Of a stretch of 64,000 nt of DNA, positions 47,240 through 60,600 are shown piece after piece. How positions within the stretch are numbered: position 1 is the first letter of the stretch; each line of letters begins with the position of its first letter. The notes beneath the pieces are model-generated. The model was not told the DNA's origin and searched no databases. It worked only from the letters and a program-made list of their open reading frames with translations. The position numbers and the translations under genes are program-made. The stretch comes from Norana najaformis (lineage: Eukaryota > Annelida > Clitellata > Crassiclitellata > Hormogastridae). Location of the stretch: contig OZ029916.1 of NCBI GenBank assembly GCA_964023275.1, forward strand, positions 39,185,396-39,249,395, in the 5' to 3' direction.

Positions 47240-49500
47240 GGTGAGGGGAAAGAAGGGTAAGGTTTGATTTGGTAGGGTAGTGGAGCGTACAGTTAGATAA
47301 GGTAAGGTAGGATAAGACAAGGTGAAGTATGATAAGTTAGGGTAAGGTGAGATAATCATTACTTGTCACTAGCATCGTTCATTAATAATACCTTTAGTTC
47401 TCAATCCTTAGTGGTGTAGTTCTGGGAATGGAACTGTAGCACTTGTTTCGCGTGATGCAAAAAATTCGACAACGGCAATCCATCTTGTCACACGACTGAA
47501 CAATGCTTAGTCAATTAGGCCTAAAGATCACACACCGGGATTCAAACTCCAGACACGGAGTGGAAAGTCGCGTGGACATTGTCATTCGGCCACGAAGCAG
47601 ATTTGAAAACATCGTAAATGCCAGGATGTGACGTTTAAATCAAATTCTTCAGACAGGAAATCGCTTCTCGCAAAAACCGTTTACTTGCTTTCGCCGAATG
47701 CAGAGACTACATACATCCAATGACGCAAACTCGACGGGGACGTCTTCGCTAGCAGAGCAACAACGCCCCTGGCGGCGAGATGAGGAAACTATCGATCGAA
47801 TTTGTGTCTGGTTTTGTCAGCTCAGCTTCGAAGCCTTTCACTTGTTATCGCAAATGAATCCCATCACATCGGGTCTAACGAGATTTGGCTTATCGCATGT
47901 TACTAACGTTTTTTTTTATCTCGTCGGCCGTTTTGGGGCCGCATAGACCCTTACAAATATAGCGCCCATGGCTCATACAAAAGAGTTGTCTAGTAAGAGA
48001 AAACAACAATAGTGACTCATTTATCTGCTACAAATTACATATACATGCATTTCCGTCGTGAGCATTATACACGCCAGTATATTCTTTTATACTGTCGTTT
48101 GTATAGGGACCAGCTGATGTCTGGCTGCAGGTCACAGTGAATGTAGGCCTACTTTACTGCCAGACATTTTATGTCTACTTGCGTCTTTTAGACACAGCAA
48201 CGTCTGTTGCTAACAAACTTCGTTGTTCGCATGAATCTCCAGTACTTTAATCACTCTTTAGGCTTTCCACCCGTTCAAGAAATCTAACCCTGATCCACGA
48301 ATCCGCTGCCTTTCCATTACTCTCAGCCTATAAACACAATCCTCTGTAACAGTTCGTCTGTTTCCTTCCCTCTCTCGCCTTCCGGCAAACGAATCTTGTT
48401 CTCCACACGGGAACTCTGGACAACCTTCGGGCTTGACGCGGTGCTCTTGAATAAGCTGATGACCTGCGCTTAGCTTCTAAGTACCGCTTTAGAAATCACA
48501 ACTCTTACACTGTCAAAAGTTGAGAGTTAATGCCCAGCTGTAGGCCACAGCTTTTGTGTTATTGCCAGACAATTTATACCCCTGTTAATAGTTGCAGAAA
48601 CAGACCAGCAACCAATAATTTCTACCTATACAATTTAAAAGCGAATATTAGGCCTACAATAGAATAGAACAGAACATACAATAACAATAGAACAGAATAG
48701 CAAAGAATTAAATGGAATATAAATCCTACCCGGTTGTTATTTACTTCTGAAAATTCAGGTTTGCTTAAGGAAACATTTGTCGAATGTAGGCCACGCAAAA
48801 GCGAGACGACATTCTGTTTCGCTATTGCTTTCTGAAAAGAGTGTCCAATGCAACGAGATTTGAAAGAATCCAGACCTGAAGCATTGTGCGCAGCAAATAT
48901 TTCTTCAGGTTTCCCACGAGCCAGGACTGAAACGAAGCCATAAATTCTCCCCAACAATGCAGAATAGTTAACGCCCATACACTGGAACTTCCTTCCAGCA
49001 TGTATCGCTAATACGCAGTCGGTGAACATATATCATTATCATTTTGCTATCATTGTCGTCGTCGTCTTCATCTAATTTAACCCAGCGCGATATAACTTAA
49101 CATACTCAACGTAGAAAACCATGTACATTTACACTTACATTTTCTCACAGTGGAAAACGGTCCACAATCGTAATGACCTTCAGGACAAACATCTTTTAGT
49201 AAAAACTTTTCTTAACCTTAAACTTAAAATCAGGAAGGAAGTTTAGCCAATGTGAATTTTGGAAGTTAGAATATATACCCAAGCTGGACTTGTGAAAACG
49301 AAGTAAAAACCGTAATCTGTTGGATCGTCCCGGTCGAAATCTAATAGGTCAGGGAAACCAGGAGTCAAGCTATGATGGGAAGTAAGCTCAAAGAGACAGT
49401 CATAAGTTTAAATCTGAATTACATACAGTAAGGGAGAAGTGGGCAATAAATTCCAGACTAGACTGACCACCCATCCTCATGTGCTGAAGCTAGAGAGGAG
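47240..49500. other. Gene-poor stretch with repeat fragments
   Basis: AAGGTAAGG-type sequence (47240-47350), a tRNA-like SINE head on the minus strand at 47600-47545 (gtggccgaatg and gtttgaatccc), and a very diverged LINE 1 tail near 48420-48500 (gctcttgaataagctgatg). The 135-codon minus-strand frame at 48622-49029 has a hydrophobic C-terminus but no recognised domain, and is not supported as a gene. Confidence 0.45.
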
Positions 49501-49559
49501 TAAGAAATGTGTTTTAAGCTACAACTCAGTACTCACAAAAAGTATCTATTCTTTATCGA

Positions 49560-49928
49560 TCAAAATCCGGCTATAGAATTCGATATAAAAAGCGTCTTAA
49601 AGTCCGAGGTACATCCGCGAATATCTTTGAACGAATATCCTGTTAACGTCTCCAGCGATTCCGGCTGCAAAATGCCAAAGGAATGCAGCATCAAAGACAC
49701 ACGTACACACATGTCAAGGCATTTGATGTAGGAGGATGATCAGACTCATTAAATAACACTATCTGTGTTGTACAGCTTAACATTTCGGATTGGCTACAGT
49801 TCGGATCAAGGTGTGCTTTACTACAATCATTGAGAGACTGGGAGGCAGAGAGATAAACAGACATATAGGCATAGGCAGAGAGACTGACAGAAAGAGTGAC
49901 ACAGACAAACAGACACAACCATTGTTGT

Positions 49929-49963
<35 letters not shown>

Positions 49964-52900
49964 AAGACAGACAGACTGAGCAAAGGAAAGCAAACAAAAT
50001 ACAAATAGATAGACATACAGACAAACACATACACACACACGTTCATACGTACATATATACATACTGACAAACATTTCCTTGCATCGCAACCGAACAGTAG
50101 TCGGTGGCTGGTCCAAAGCTCTGGAATTCACTGCACACAGTTCTAGCGTTCTGTCAGTTCTTTCATGTAATTCAAAACTAAACCTATAAAAGTCATCTGC
50201 TTCAACATGGTTACCCACCGTGGCATGAATTCCGGTGTCCCTGACGCATCGGATTTCGACTGCAGGCTTCCCAAACGGATTATGATGTTTGAAGCAACCA
50301 GCGACTGACACGTTATGCATTTTGCTGACGGCGCTATAGAAGTCATTAGATTAGACTTCCGAGACTCACCCAGCCATCTTGATTCTCGAAGAATACATTG
50401 GCGTAGTAAATTGCAGAGGCAGCGACTACACTCGGAAGCCAGGACAGAAATCTCTCGTACTTAAGACTCAGCTCACAGTAATACTACAAGCACAAAGCAT
50501 TACACATTGGCTTCACGCGGCTTAGGTTGAGAGTCCAGCTTCATGCTAACCACCATAGGCTATGGCGCATTTGATAGGAACTTGTAATAAATGAACAAAG
50601 ACTTCGCCTTACCTTGGCTTACTTACCCCACTTTAACTTACATTACCTTAACTTACGTTACCTTATTATACCTTATCCTAATTTACCTGATTTTACCTCA
50701 CCTGACCTTAGCTTACTCTACTTTACCTTTCCTTACCTTTCCACACCTGGATAGAACAACGTGTACTAATTACCTGTGCCTGAGTCAGTATGTGATCGTC
50801 CAACTGTTCTTTCTCAGCCCAGTAAGTAAGGAACCAGTTGGCCGTCGGACCACCAATCTCAAATTCCAATGTTGCCAGAATCAATTTTTCCATCGAGAAA
50901 ATCTACACAAATAACATAATTTTCGACTTAAATAAAGTCTTCAGCATAGTTTTGGGCAAACCTCATCCAATCTAGAGAAACTCCAGTAAAATGAAGCAAA
51001 TTCTAATTTAATCTAAATTTATTCAAATTGTAGATGAACGTCAGTTTTGTTAGATCAAATATGCGATGTTACCTTAACTGATTTGTTCTAATCAGCATAT
51101 TATTAAATCTAGCCTAATCTAATCATTACCATGCATCTAACACACTGGTGCATTGAACCATGGGGCAAACTGTTTAATTCATTCGTTACCCATCCTAAAA
51201 ATCTAGAATTTTGTTTTCTATAAATCTATAATTTCAGATTGGATTAGATTAAGATGCTTTTGACTCCAACCAGAGGTATTTTCACCCTTCTATTTCATAT
51301 CTTGACTGTTTGTCATGCAATTTAATGCAATATAATGTGATGTGATACAAAGCAATGAGATGTAATATATATGCACATATATAACCATTTACTGTAATTG
51401 TAAAAGTAACAGAGCATTTGTATAGTGCCTGATAAGAATCTGTGTAATGAACTTTCAAACTTGTTGCATGGGGTTTATTTCAATCCATCTATCCAATCAT
51501 AGGCATCTTGTATATTTATATGTATGCATGCACATATACATGCATGTATGCATGTAAGTCTTATGTATGTATCTGCCTGCAAGTCTGTATATATGTTTGT
51601 ATGCATGTATGCATGCATAGATGTATGTATCAAGAAACCTGATATAGCTCTTCTATATAATCTCAGCTTATCTGTAGCTCTCTACGAAGACACTACTTTA
51701 AACACTGGAAATGCTATGGAAATTTAAATGTTTTATAGTGGAACCTTATCTATTGAGCAACCTTCCCCGACTTCCTTTATCAAGTCCGACATTTTCAGAG
51801 AGTTCACATCTTCGTATTTTCTAAAGCAAAATCAATTCAGCAAAATTCGTATAGAGCACGTTTTACAGCTTGCAATATGTGTCAAAACATTAACGCTCTC
51901 TGCTTCGGCATTTGTCAACAATACTAAACGACGGTAGTACAATTTTGTTTTGAAATACTCAGAAATAACAAGTTTAATTACAATAAGCTTAATTAATAAT
52001 CAGATTAAAATAGCCTATATGTGACGATAATAACAACGACGATGACTTTGATGATGGTGATGATTGGCATGGCGATGCTGCTCCTGAAATGATTAACTAG
52101 TGTTTGGGAAGCCGGTTAAAAGATTACAGGCTCTAAAATGCAAACTGTGCACTGCGGCGATGTCTACCTAATGTAACATCTACTAAATGCGAGTGGATTA
52201 GCGCGTCAACCTAACTACAGCAACAGCAACTAATAGACGGTCACTTCTAACTTCTCATCAACGGCTTTGCCACGTTTTTTCAGAGTGTGAGCCCTTGGGT
52301 GATCAAGCCAGAAGTTCGAAACGAGTGCCAGGCAAGGGAGATTGTGCTTTATATCGCCAAAATTTTACGACCTGTATAGACCATGGTCCTCTGCCCCCCG
52401 TACCACCACCACCACCACCACCACCACCACCACCACCACCACCACCACCACCACCACCACCACCACCACCACCACCACCACCACCACCACCACCACCACC
52501 ACCACCACCACCACCACCACCACCACCATCTTGAGGCTGTGTGTAGCCTGAAGTCTAGCCGGCGGAGATCTGCCTCTACCGTCCGGGTCCTTGTGTGGTT
52601 GGGCCTTTGACTAGTATCTTCCAGCTCCTCTGAGGCCCGGATATCAAGGCTTGGAGTGCTCTTGCGTGGTTCTGTCTGCCATCGCAACGCGCGAAGTAAC
52701 CAAGCATCCGGAATCTTCTTGTTACGATTATACAGAGAGAGAGACAGAGAGAGAGAGAGAGACAGAGACAGACAGACAGACAGAAATTAGGTCTGCATCT
52801 CGCCCCTGTATATTTCTGCGTTAGTGATGTGCACAGTATACGGAATTCGCAGGATTCTGCTCAAGCACCACTGTTGAAAGATATCCAGCTTATCGGAAGG

Positions 52901-54423
52901 TGTGCTTACACACTAGGGCCTATAGGTCATTGTATTCGTAGCAAATTAGCAATATGGTCGGCCTTTGGAACTTACGATGCTATGAAGAGAGCAGTCAGTC
53001 CCACTAAAGACAACTCATGATCATGAGCGAGTGTTCTGACAGCCATGTAACGATTAACGATGCTGGCGGCGAGGAAGAAGGTTTCACGGTCGCACTGCTT
53101 GGTTCTGGCGATTTCATCCAGCCGCTCGATGACCGAATGACGGTGCCAGTCGGTCAGATGCGGTTGAGCGACCACCTCGGAGATATGCTTCAACGCCTGC
53201 GAGTTCCAAGAACAATCCAAGCGTTACTCGGGTGGAACTATGGCCTTCTGTGAGGTCAGGTCAGAGGTAGCCTCAGGTCTGAGGAGAGGTTAGGTCAGGG
53301 ATGGATATAAGGATGGGACCACGTCAGTTCAAGTAAGTTACATAAGTCTTAAGGTCAATTAAGGCCAGATATGGATTCATAGTTAGGACCACAGCAGGTA
53401 AGTAAGTTTACTAAGTGGAATAAGTAAAATCGAACTGAGTCGCATCTTTCGAACTGCATTGTACACATCACTTTATAAGGCTATAACTGCGCTTCATAAG
53501 TGACACATTACAGATACTAGTAACCATACCTCAATTGAACGCTGATGATTGACGATGTGTTCAGAATATTCTGTCAACCGATAGATGTCGTCCAGTTCAC
53601 AGTCGGTGCTCTCACGCCATGGCTTAGGATTGGCTGCAAAAGTAAGGGAACTACGATGAATGGGACGAGTTCGTGCGTTATCCAGCTGTGTGTGTGTGAT
53701 GGTGAACGCTGGCGTCAACTGGCAAATAATATGAAAACAAGAGTTGTTTAGATTACTAGCCTCTCCAGCGCAGAGCATCTGCGCTGATTCGGCGAAAGTC
53801 CCTTCTGAAAAATCTTCTGGTGCTCCACACCAACTAAGCTTGTCCCTCACATTCCCTCTGCTTCTCTTCCTCCCTCTCTGCCTGGACTCTCAATGGAAAA
53901 TGCAGTTTTCTAAATCTGTTGAGTGATAGCTTGAGCTTGCGGATGCTAGGTGGTAAGCTTTTCCAGGCAGATGGTCCAGCAACTCCGTGAATCGTATCGT
54001 CTAGGTCTAAGCATTAAGAGAATAATCGAAAATTTCCCCAAATTTCTATCGTGTGTCAGAAGTTCAAAGCAAAGGACAAGTTACTTGTAAGACTTGAGTG
54101 GTTCCTGGTCGACATCAGGTGAATGTTCTATAATCGCTTTCGAGAATGCTAAATCACTATAATTTTATAGTTACTCTCCAACTGTTTAAATATGGAGGTC
54201 CGAAGAAAAAATTGGATTTACTTGAGTCCTGCTGCGATGCTGAGGGTAAATCGTGTTGCCCTCCATCGAATCCACATCCAATAAAGACACGTCCACTTTG
54301 ATCGCACTCACTGAAGCCTTCAGTTACGGGCGTTTCGCCATAAGCTTTCAAGTGGCTAACGGCACTGTCGTTCTCCGCAGATGGATCAGTCATCTTCATA
54401 ACAATACAAGTCGGGCGCTTCAT
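49560..54423 (-). CDS. Divergent A-type-like cyclin, copy 2 (seven coding exons)
   Basis: Predicted CDK regulatory subunit. Exons on the minus strand: 54423-54222, 53633-53530, 53196-52976, 51820-51745, 50902-50774, 50483-50370 and 49664-49560. All have AG/GT borders and phases agree, giving 316 residues. The first cyclin fold holds FFLAASIVNRYM and LSLVGLTALFIAS, the CDK-contacting Lys (in KYED) and Glu (in FSMEKLIL). The second starts after LEFEIGGPTAN and includes LPSVVAASAIYYA and W|PESLETLTGYS, the latter close to cyclin A. The MRAIL docking patch is replaced by HRHSV and the fold-stabilising Asp in the NxxDR position is Asn. An in-frame TGA ends the protein early, yet the same frame continues SIKNRYF. 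No destruction box is seen. An alternative exon 1 donor at 54312 is in the same phase. Confidence 0.8.
50318..50357 (+). mobile_element. LINE family 2 tail in cyclin copy 2 intron
   Basis: ttgctgacggcgctatagaa followed by gtcattagattaga equals the end of the element at 25550-25600. It lies in the last intron, opposite to the gene. Confidence 0.7.
52400..52530. repeat. (ACC)n microsatellite in cyclin copy 2 intron
   Basis: About 42 uninterrupted ACC units. They translate as poly-His, poly-Pro, poly-Thr or poly-Trp depending on frame and strand. It lies in the intron between exons 3 and 4. Confidence 0.95.
52735..52785. repeat. GAGA/CAGA microsatellite
   Basis: agagagagacagagagagag sequence followed by cagacagacaga, in the third intron of cyclin copy 2. 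Confidence 0.9.
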
Positions 54424-54429
54424 GAATTA

Positions 54430-57400
54430 CAAAGTACCATACCAATTGTAACCAGTACCAATTACATGCAGCATGCTGAATAAATAAATACGAGCGCTTC
54501 TGAGAAATCTTAAAGAGGAGCTGCAATGTAGGCTTATAATCAAACTTTACGTTTAAAACCTGACTGCTAGGAACCGTCAAATTAAGCCGATTACATTTCG
54601 TGCAATTTCTTACTTGTTTAAGGTGTATTTCGAAAGAACATTCTTTCTAAATGCAGACATTTGAGGTGTATTCATTGGATTGGACACATTGAATTGCACA
54701 CATGTGAACATTCCTCTTGGGTACAGACGAGAACATTGTGACTTGTCCGTGCAGTTCACGTTGATTAAGTGGATATTTTACATAAAACGGCCGTTCGTCG
54801 TAATCAGTAAGAGGATGCGAACATTCTCAGATGTATCACCAACAATTACCAAATTTCTTCATGTATTTACACCAGTTACAGTATTCTGAAAACTTTTGGT
54901 CATTCTGTTACTTACTGATTACTCATTTACTTACTAGGGGTCTTAAAACAGTGTGCAACGCTCTAATTTCTCTCGCAATCTAGGGTGGCCATATTGTTCA
55001 CAAGTATAGCGATCGCAAGAGGCCGTTTTAGTAAAATTACCGATTAAGTTTATAAAACCCACTAACCTCTTTCGGGAGTTGGATAAGCTCGCGCTCAAAC
55101 TCGTCGAAAGTAAAAGGGTTAATCATTTCAGATGAAAATCTTCTTTTGACTGACTTACTGAAGATCACGGCTAGTTGACGGGGATTTTCAAAACTTCGAA
55201 GCTTGAATCATGTCAAAACAGAACGATATACGTTTAGTTTCAGTTAAAGCTTTGGTTTCATCGAAGTATTGTTCCAAAGGTTTCGCTTTGACTTACGGGT
55301 TCAATATGACCTAAAGGTACTCCACTGCGAGTGAGAGAAGTACTGAGCAATGACTTAACCTGCCTTGTGACTTGACCTAGTTTTATTTGACGGATCTGGC
55401 TAGTCCAATGGCTTCGATTCTAATAGGGCCCATATGACTTCTAAGGGCTACGGTCACGATACCTTAGTGGTCATCAACATGGACATGAATGCCTGATTTA
55501 CATTTTCATTTGGACTTATGTCAATACAATGTATGTATGAAGCCAGGTTAAAGAGACAGATAGGATAAATACCGATACTGAAAGAAAATTAGGGCAGACA
55601 TGGCGCCGAATATGGTCACTAGACGCCGCCTCAAAATTGGAAAGCTTGGGATACCGCATGTGACTGTTGGAGTTACGAACCACAAGGCCTACGCAACTAT
55701 TCGAAGGTAAACATTGCTAATTAAGACTGAGCCAACTGACTCAAGTCCACTGGCAATAGGGACCAATCTTTGTGCCGAGTAAATTCTTTCGACTGGATAT
55801 ACCTGTACATATATATGTATATACATATATATTTGGTCTATTTATCAAAGACTACAAGCGGAATTCGCCTATACAGGTGTAGGCCTACTCACAGGTGGAC
55901 TGATACATTAGACAGGCTTCCAGGCAAACAAATACTGCGTATTACAACATTTGGTGTATACGTTAAGAAACAACAAAACAATATTTGTTAAACTGAAAGC
56001 GTATTTAATTCTTGCAATCTTAATTAGATACGGAGCTTCATTGTTAGAATGAGTTACAGCTCATGGATAAAGGGGCTTCCAAGCAGGACCCATACAATGC
56101 TCAGTTAATTCATCACAATACAGTGCAATACAATGCCGCATTTCTACCGCGCCACTTCCATCTGTAGTAAGTAAACATGCATGCATGAAATGATCTGAAG
56201 CATTGGGGGTGCACTTGGGAGCACTCGCGAGTTAGGGACCATAGCTCCACACCCCTGCCATAGAGCCGTCACTGTGATTAAGGACAGAGGGCTTAACAAA
56301 AGAAGAGGACGACGAACAGGTTGCCAATAAGAGAAGGGCTCATGATTGATCAGATTTCACGTGGTCTAGGGTCTTTCGCAAATTGAATCTCGGGTTCATT
56401 GGGGCTTGGAGGAGAACCCAGAACAGAACGGCCTTTGGCTAAGTTCGGAGCAACATGTCACGAGAACCTGGCGCCGTATAAATTCAGTCGACTGGATATA
56501 TATGTCTGCCCTTAATCGCAGTAGCGTGGGATACAGCACCGAGTTATTTCTAGGGTCTCCCTAAACTTAGGCTGTTGGCCTAAAGCGACCGCCGGTATCT
56601 CGCTGATCGAGCGCCCTCAATTAATTATTCGACAGTGGGGGAGTGGTTGCAAAGAAACAAGGACTTATTTATTTTAAATTGAATTTAAATAAATAAATCG
56701 TTAAAATATTAGAAATAAACTAAAGCGTACCAAAAACCTTAACTATAAAACTATTATTTGATTTCAGCATTATTTTTGAAAATAGTATACTGTACAGTGA
56801 AATTCTATTTTTAAAGTCTTGTGGCCGTTCCGTCATAAAAGAATACCTTTGAAAGACTTGTAAAATCTGCAGGTATGTCATACTCAATATCAGTCATCAT
56901 CCTCATTATAATCAGTTGAATCAACTACCACATATCAACTATATAACTATATTAAACGCTTATTTTCATATATCATGCTCTCATTTTCATTTTTAAAAAT
57001 TTAAAATTTGCAATAGTCTGGCTACAAATCTGCAGAGTGTCACAATTGATTTTGCAATAGTCTTTGGCTACAAATTTTGACAATTTCAGTTGCAAGTAGC
57101 ATTTCAATTTTGTTGGGTGAAACATCGACAGAAGTGTTTCTTTGCCCAGAATTCACAGCGGATGTAAAATGTTAATCAACTGAAATCGTCGTATTTCTTC
57201 TGTCGAAAAATGGTAAATCTGAAAACATAGAAATACAAATTAATAAGGATAATTACTGTAGAAACAAATTTCAAAATCATAAAGAAAACTAATTATTAAG
57301 CACATCTGCTAAGATACACGAAAGAGGTATATTGAAATAGAACACAAAATTAAGAACTTGAAAATTCTAAGACTGTGTGTCCAGTTCAGTTCGATCCTGA

Positions 57401-57650
57401 TGTCTTTTTCCTGACTAAGGTGAATAGTTGCAGAGCGCCATGATTTCATGTTCATGAACATTTTTGTAGCATCTTTTGATTTGTAAGACCAATGAAGGCG
57501 CCACTTAAATATATTAGTAAATAAATAAATAATTAAGTTATGTGGCAGCCGAGGAGTAAAGCGTCTGCTTTCAGGAACTTTACTATAATTTTCTGAGCTT
57601 CCTTGAGATGGCGCTCCAGACAATGCTTTAAGGGAGTTCTTAGACAGTGC
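54430..57650. other. Intergenic region between the cyclin genes
   Basis: AT-rich mostly unique sequence. Frames up to 76 codons show no domain. It presumably holds the promoter of copy 2 and the 3' UTR of copy 1, including ATTTATTTATTTA (minus strand) near 57518-57532. The 117-codon minus-strand frame directly downstream of copy 1 (57662-57309) has no recognised domain. Confidence 0.45.
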
Positions 57651-57651
57651 T

Positions 57652-60600
57652 TTAAAACGCAAACAACGATCCTAAACAAATAGGCAAATAAATACGTAAA
57701 TAAATAAACAAACTACAATTACAGGTTGGTGCGAACACAAGCGATATCTTTTGCCTTTCTTGTTTAGCTGTGACGGTGAGTGGAATGCAGATGTCCTTGA
57801 AGTCCGCTATGCACCGTTTGATTTCTCTTTCGCTATTTTTCGTTACCATTTTTAGCGTTGGACACTGAAACAAGTGAACAAAAATCAACTTAACATGTGT
57901 GCTTGCATGTTCACGTGCGTACGAATTCATGTACAGTAAGTAAGTATGTATGTGAACATACGAACTTTTGTATGTGTATATGTATATGCATATAGGCAGG
58001 TATGTGTCACGACACTTAATATAGCGCCTTTAAAAGTACCTCTCAAAAGGCTGCAGGTAAATAGGCCCATACTCTGCACTCGCCCATCTTTCTAAAATGA
58101 ATATGGAAGCTTTTATAGAGCCAATGACACTTACCCGTATAATGGTGACATTTGCAAGTAAACTAGCCAAATGGATGGCTGACGCCGCCACTACACTCGG
58201 CTTGTAGACGCCGAGACACGACGGAATAAGACTGAATTCACAAAAGGCCTAAAAGACAAACAAAAGAAACAATTTTACGACGCATTAGAAAATTGTCCAC
58301 ATTCACACATACAAACACATGCATGCATACATACACACATACACACAAATACAATAATACATCATGCATTGATATAAAAATAGATGGAAACAGATAATCA
58401 GACAGACCGACAGACAGATAGACAACTAAATATATAAACAAAAACAGATACAAAGACGGACGGATGGACAATAGACAGACTCACACATGCAGACATACGT
58501 ACGTACATCGACAGAGATACATACACACATCTGAACACACAGATAGACTACAAGCACCCGAATTCACCTTTTAACAATAGCAATGAAAGAAAATTTGAAA
58601 GCTATTTAGAACTAATTGCACCATCGCTGCTTAGCTTTAAATGTCGCTTTTAATCCGGTTCATCTAACGCCTCAGAATATATCAGGTTTCTCCTTCCTCT
58701 GAAAATCGTGCGACGCGTTAGCCGTCTTCCCACCCACGAGTTAAGGCGTCCTGCATTTCCTCGGGTTCATAGTCGGAGAGAATGATTATTTCTAGCTAAT
58801 TAACGATGATGCAACAGGATCTAAGTACACAACTAAAGTATGCGTAGTACTAAAAACAAAATAACCGATCATCTTTGACACGTCCGCCATCTTCAGACTC
58901 GGAGAAGAATCAAAAGTTGTTTATCATACCAGAGCCAATTCTTTGATTTCGCTGGGAATGCCAGTCTTACTGGCCCAGTAAAGGACGAAAAAATTCGCCG
59001 TTGGCGCTCCAATTTCAAATTCTAACGTCTTCAGAATCATATACTCCATATCTATTATCTAGATTGGTGTAAGCAAAAACGAACAAAGATTGCTTTAATA
59101 TTAAATTAATGCTTTAGTAATTTAATCAATTTATAATTCTTCTTCTTCTATTTGCACACATGTTTTACCTTAAACAAACCATGTCCCAACTCCTCTTCTT
59201 ATCTTCCTCATCGTTCGAATTAGCAAACATCATCCACCGTAGTCGTCTGCTCTGCATGACCTCTGGACTTGGAACCGAACCTGTCTTACCAGTTTTGCTT
59301 GGGATTAAGAGTCTTGGATTAAGCTGGTTCCCGCCACTTAGCTTTTTTGGGTGCTCAAGAAATCCGGATATTACATTTATAATACGTAAGACCGTATTTA
59401 ACAGCGAAGTTTACGTGTTCAATCCCCTGGAAAGGTTATATAAAAATTGGAAAACTAAAACCCAATCAGAAATTTTTCTGCATACGACCCTCATCTTACA
59501 TATAAAAGCATGTTTGACAAGTGCCTACTTTACGTATAATTATCGCTCTTTATCTCTCTGTCTCTCTCTGTCTCTCTGTCTGTACAGCTGAGACTGGTTT
59601 GTTGCGAGAAAGAACTTATGTTCAAGACAGTTGTAGGATCACGTGCCCTTAGCTGATGCCCTCTTCTCGTATTTGGATTCATCTGTCACAAATGACCTGA
59701 CTTTTCAGTTGGCTATCGTCATCGAAATTATTTGTTAAGACTCACTACTTTCCTCTGGCTTTGCGTGACTCCATTCTTAGACTTTAGCGAACATACATCC
59801 ACGACTCAGATGTAGATTTTCTTACATTGCGCGCGTAATAATTGGTTTAAATAAATAAAATATTTATTTCATACCTGTTTCGGTGAAAACTGTCCGCTTG
59901 ATAATTCAGAAAATGTAACTACTTTCGGATGGGTTTTCTGTGTTTCCGTATATTTTCTGAATAGAAACAATAGCCGTCAACTAAATATCGTCATCAAACG
60001 AATTGCAGTACAATCAAGCCGTTATTTATGTAGCGCCTATACAGATTTCTTAAATTAGAGCAAACACTGTACAGCTTAAGATTGCTAATGGTTACGCACG
60101 CATGTAAAACTTTACCTTACCTTAGTTAATGACCGGCAAAAATAGTTAGTACTGTTCAAACTTGTTACCTGCTCCTGAAGTAGGGTTTGAAAAGTATCGA
60201 CTGATATTTGTAATCTGTACTGCTTCGAATGTATAGTCACATTTATCTAGTAATGTAGCACAGTAATTTTAGCCTATAGCCAGACCTTACTGTGCCCGTT
60301 AGTAGTATACTTACAAACATGACCGGCAAACTGAACTTACCTGACACTTAGAAAGCTTATGTCTACCGCAATTCTTACAACAATAGTGTCTGACTGTAAA
60401 GACCTTATATGGTGTCTAAAACTATCTTCCACAAATTGAATTAAAATAATTCTAGTTTCCGGTGTTTTACGACGCATCTTATGTTTGCCATGTCCGTTTA
60501 CTTTGAGTTCACCTTTGCTTCCATATAGTAGCATCGAGTAGCTATCGATATCTCGTTGCTGCCAGGGTCGCTGACGTCGATCTTACCCTAACTCGCTTAG

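Noticed and set aside
49691..50320. Minus-strand frame first considered as the C-terminal exon of cyclin copy 2
   Set aside because: It resembled a cyclin tail only loosely and ran into CAGA/CACA repeats. The exon at 49664-49560 matches cyclin A (W then PESL..TGY) and keeps phase, so it was preferred.
52295..52687. Poly-His, poly-Pro, poly-Thr and poly-Trp frames
   Set aside because: All are different readings of the (ACC)n microsatellite in an intron of cyclin copy 2.
59640..59695. KYEK-coding stretch (minus) as cyclin copy 1 exon 3
   Set aside because: No AG acceptor precedes it. The exon at 59956-59875 has correct borders, phase and a better match (KYTET ... SPKQ).
60330..60400. Cys-rich peptide (CCKNCGRHKLSKC) on the minus strand with a GTAAGT donor
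   Set aside because: It looks like a zinc knuckle fragment but lies in a cyclin intron, has incomplete spacing and no supporting exon around it.
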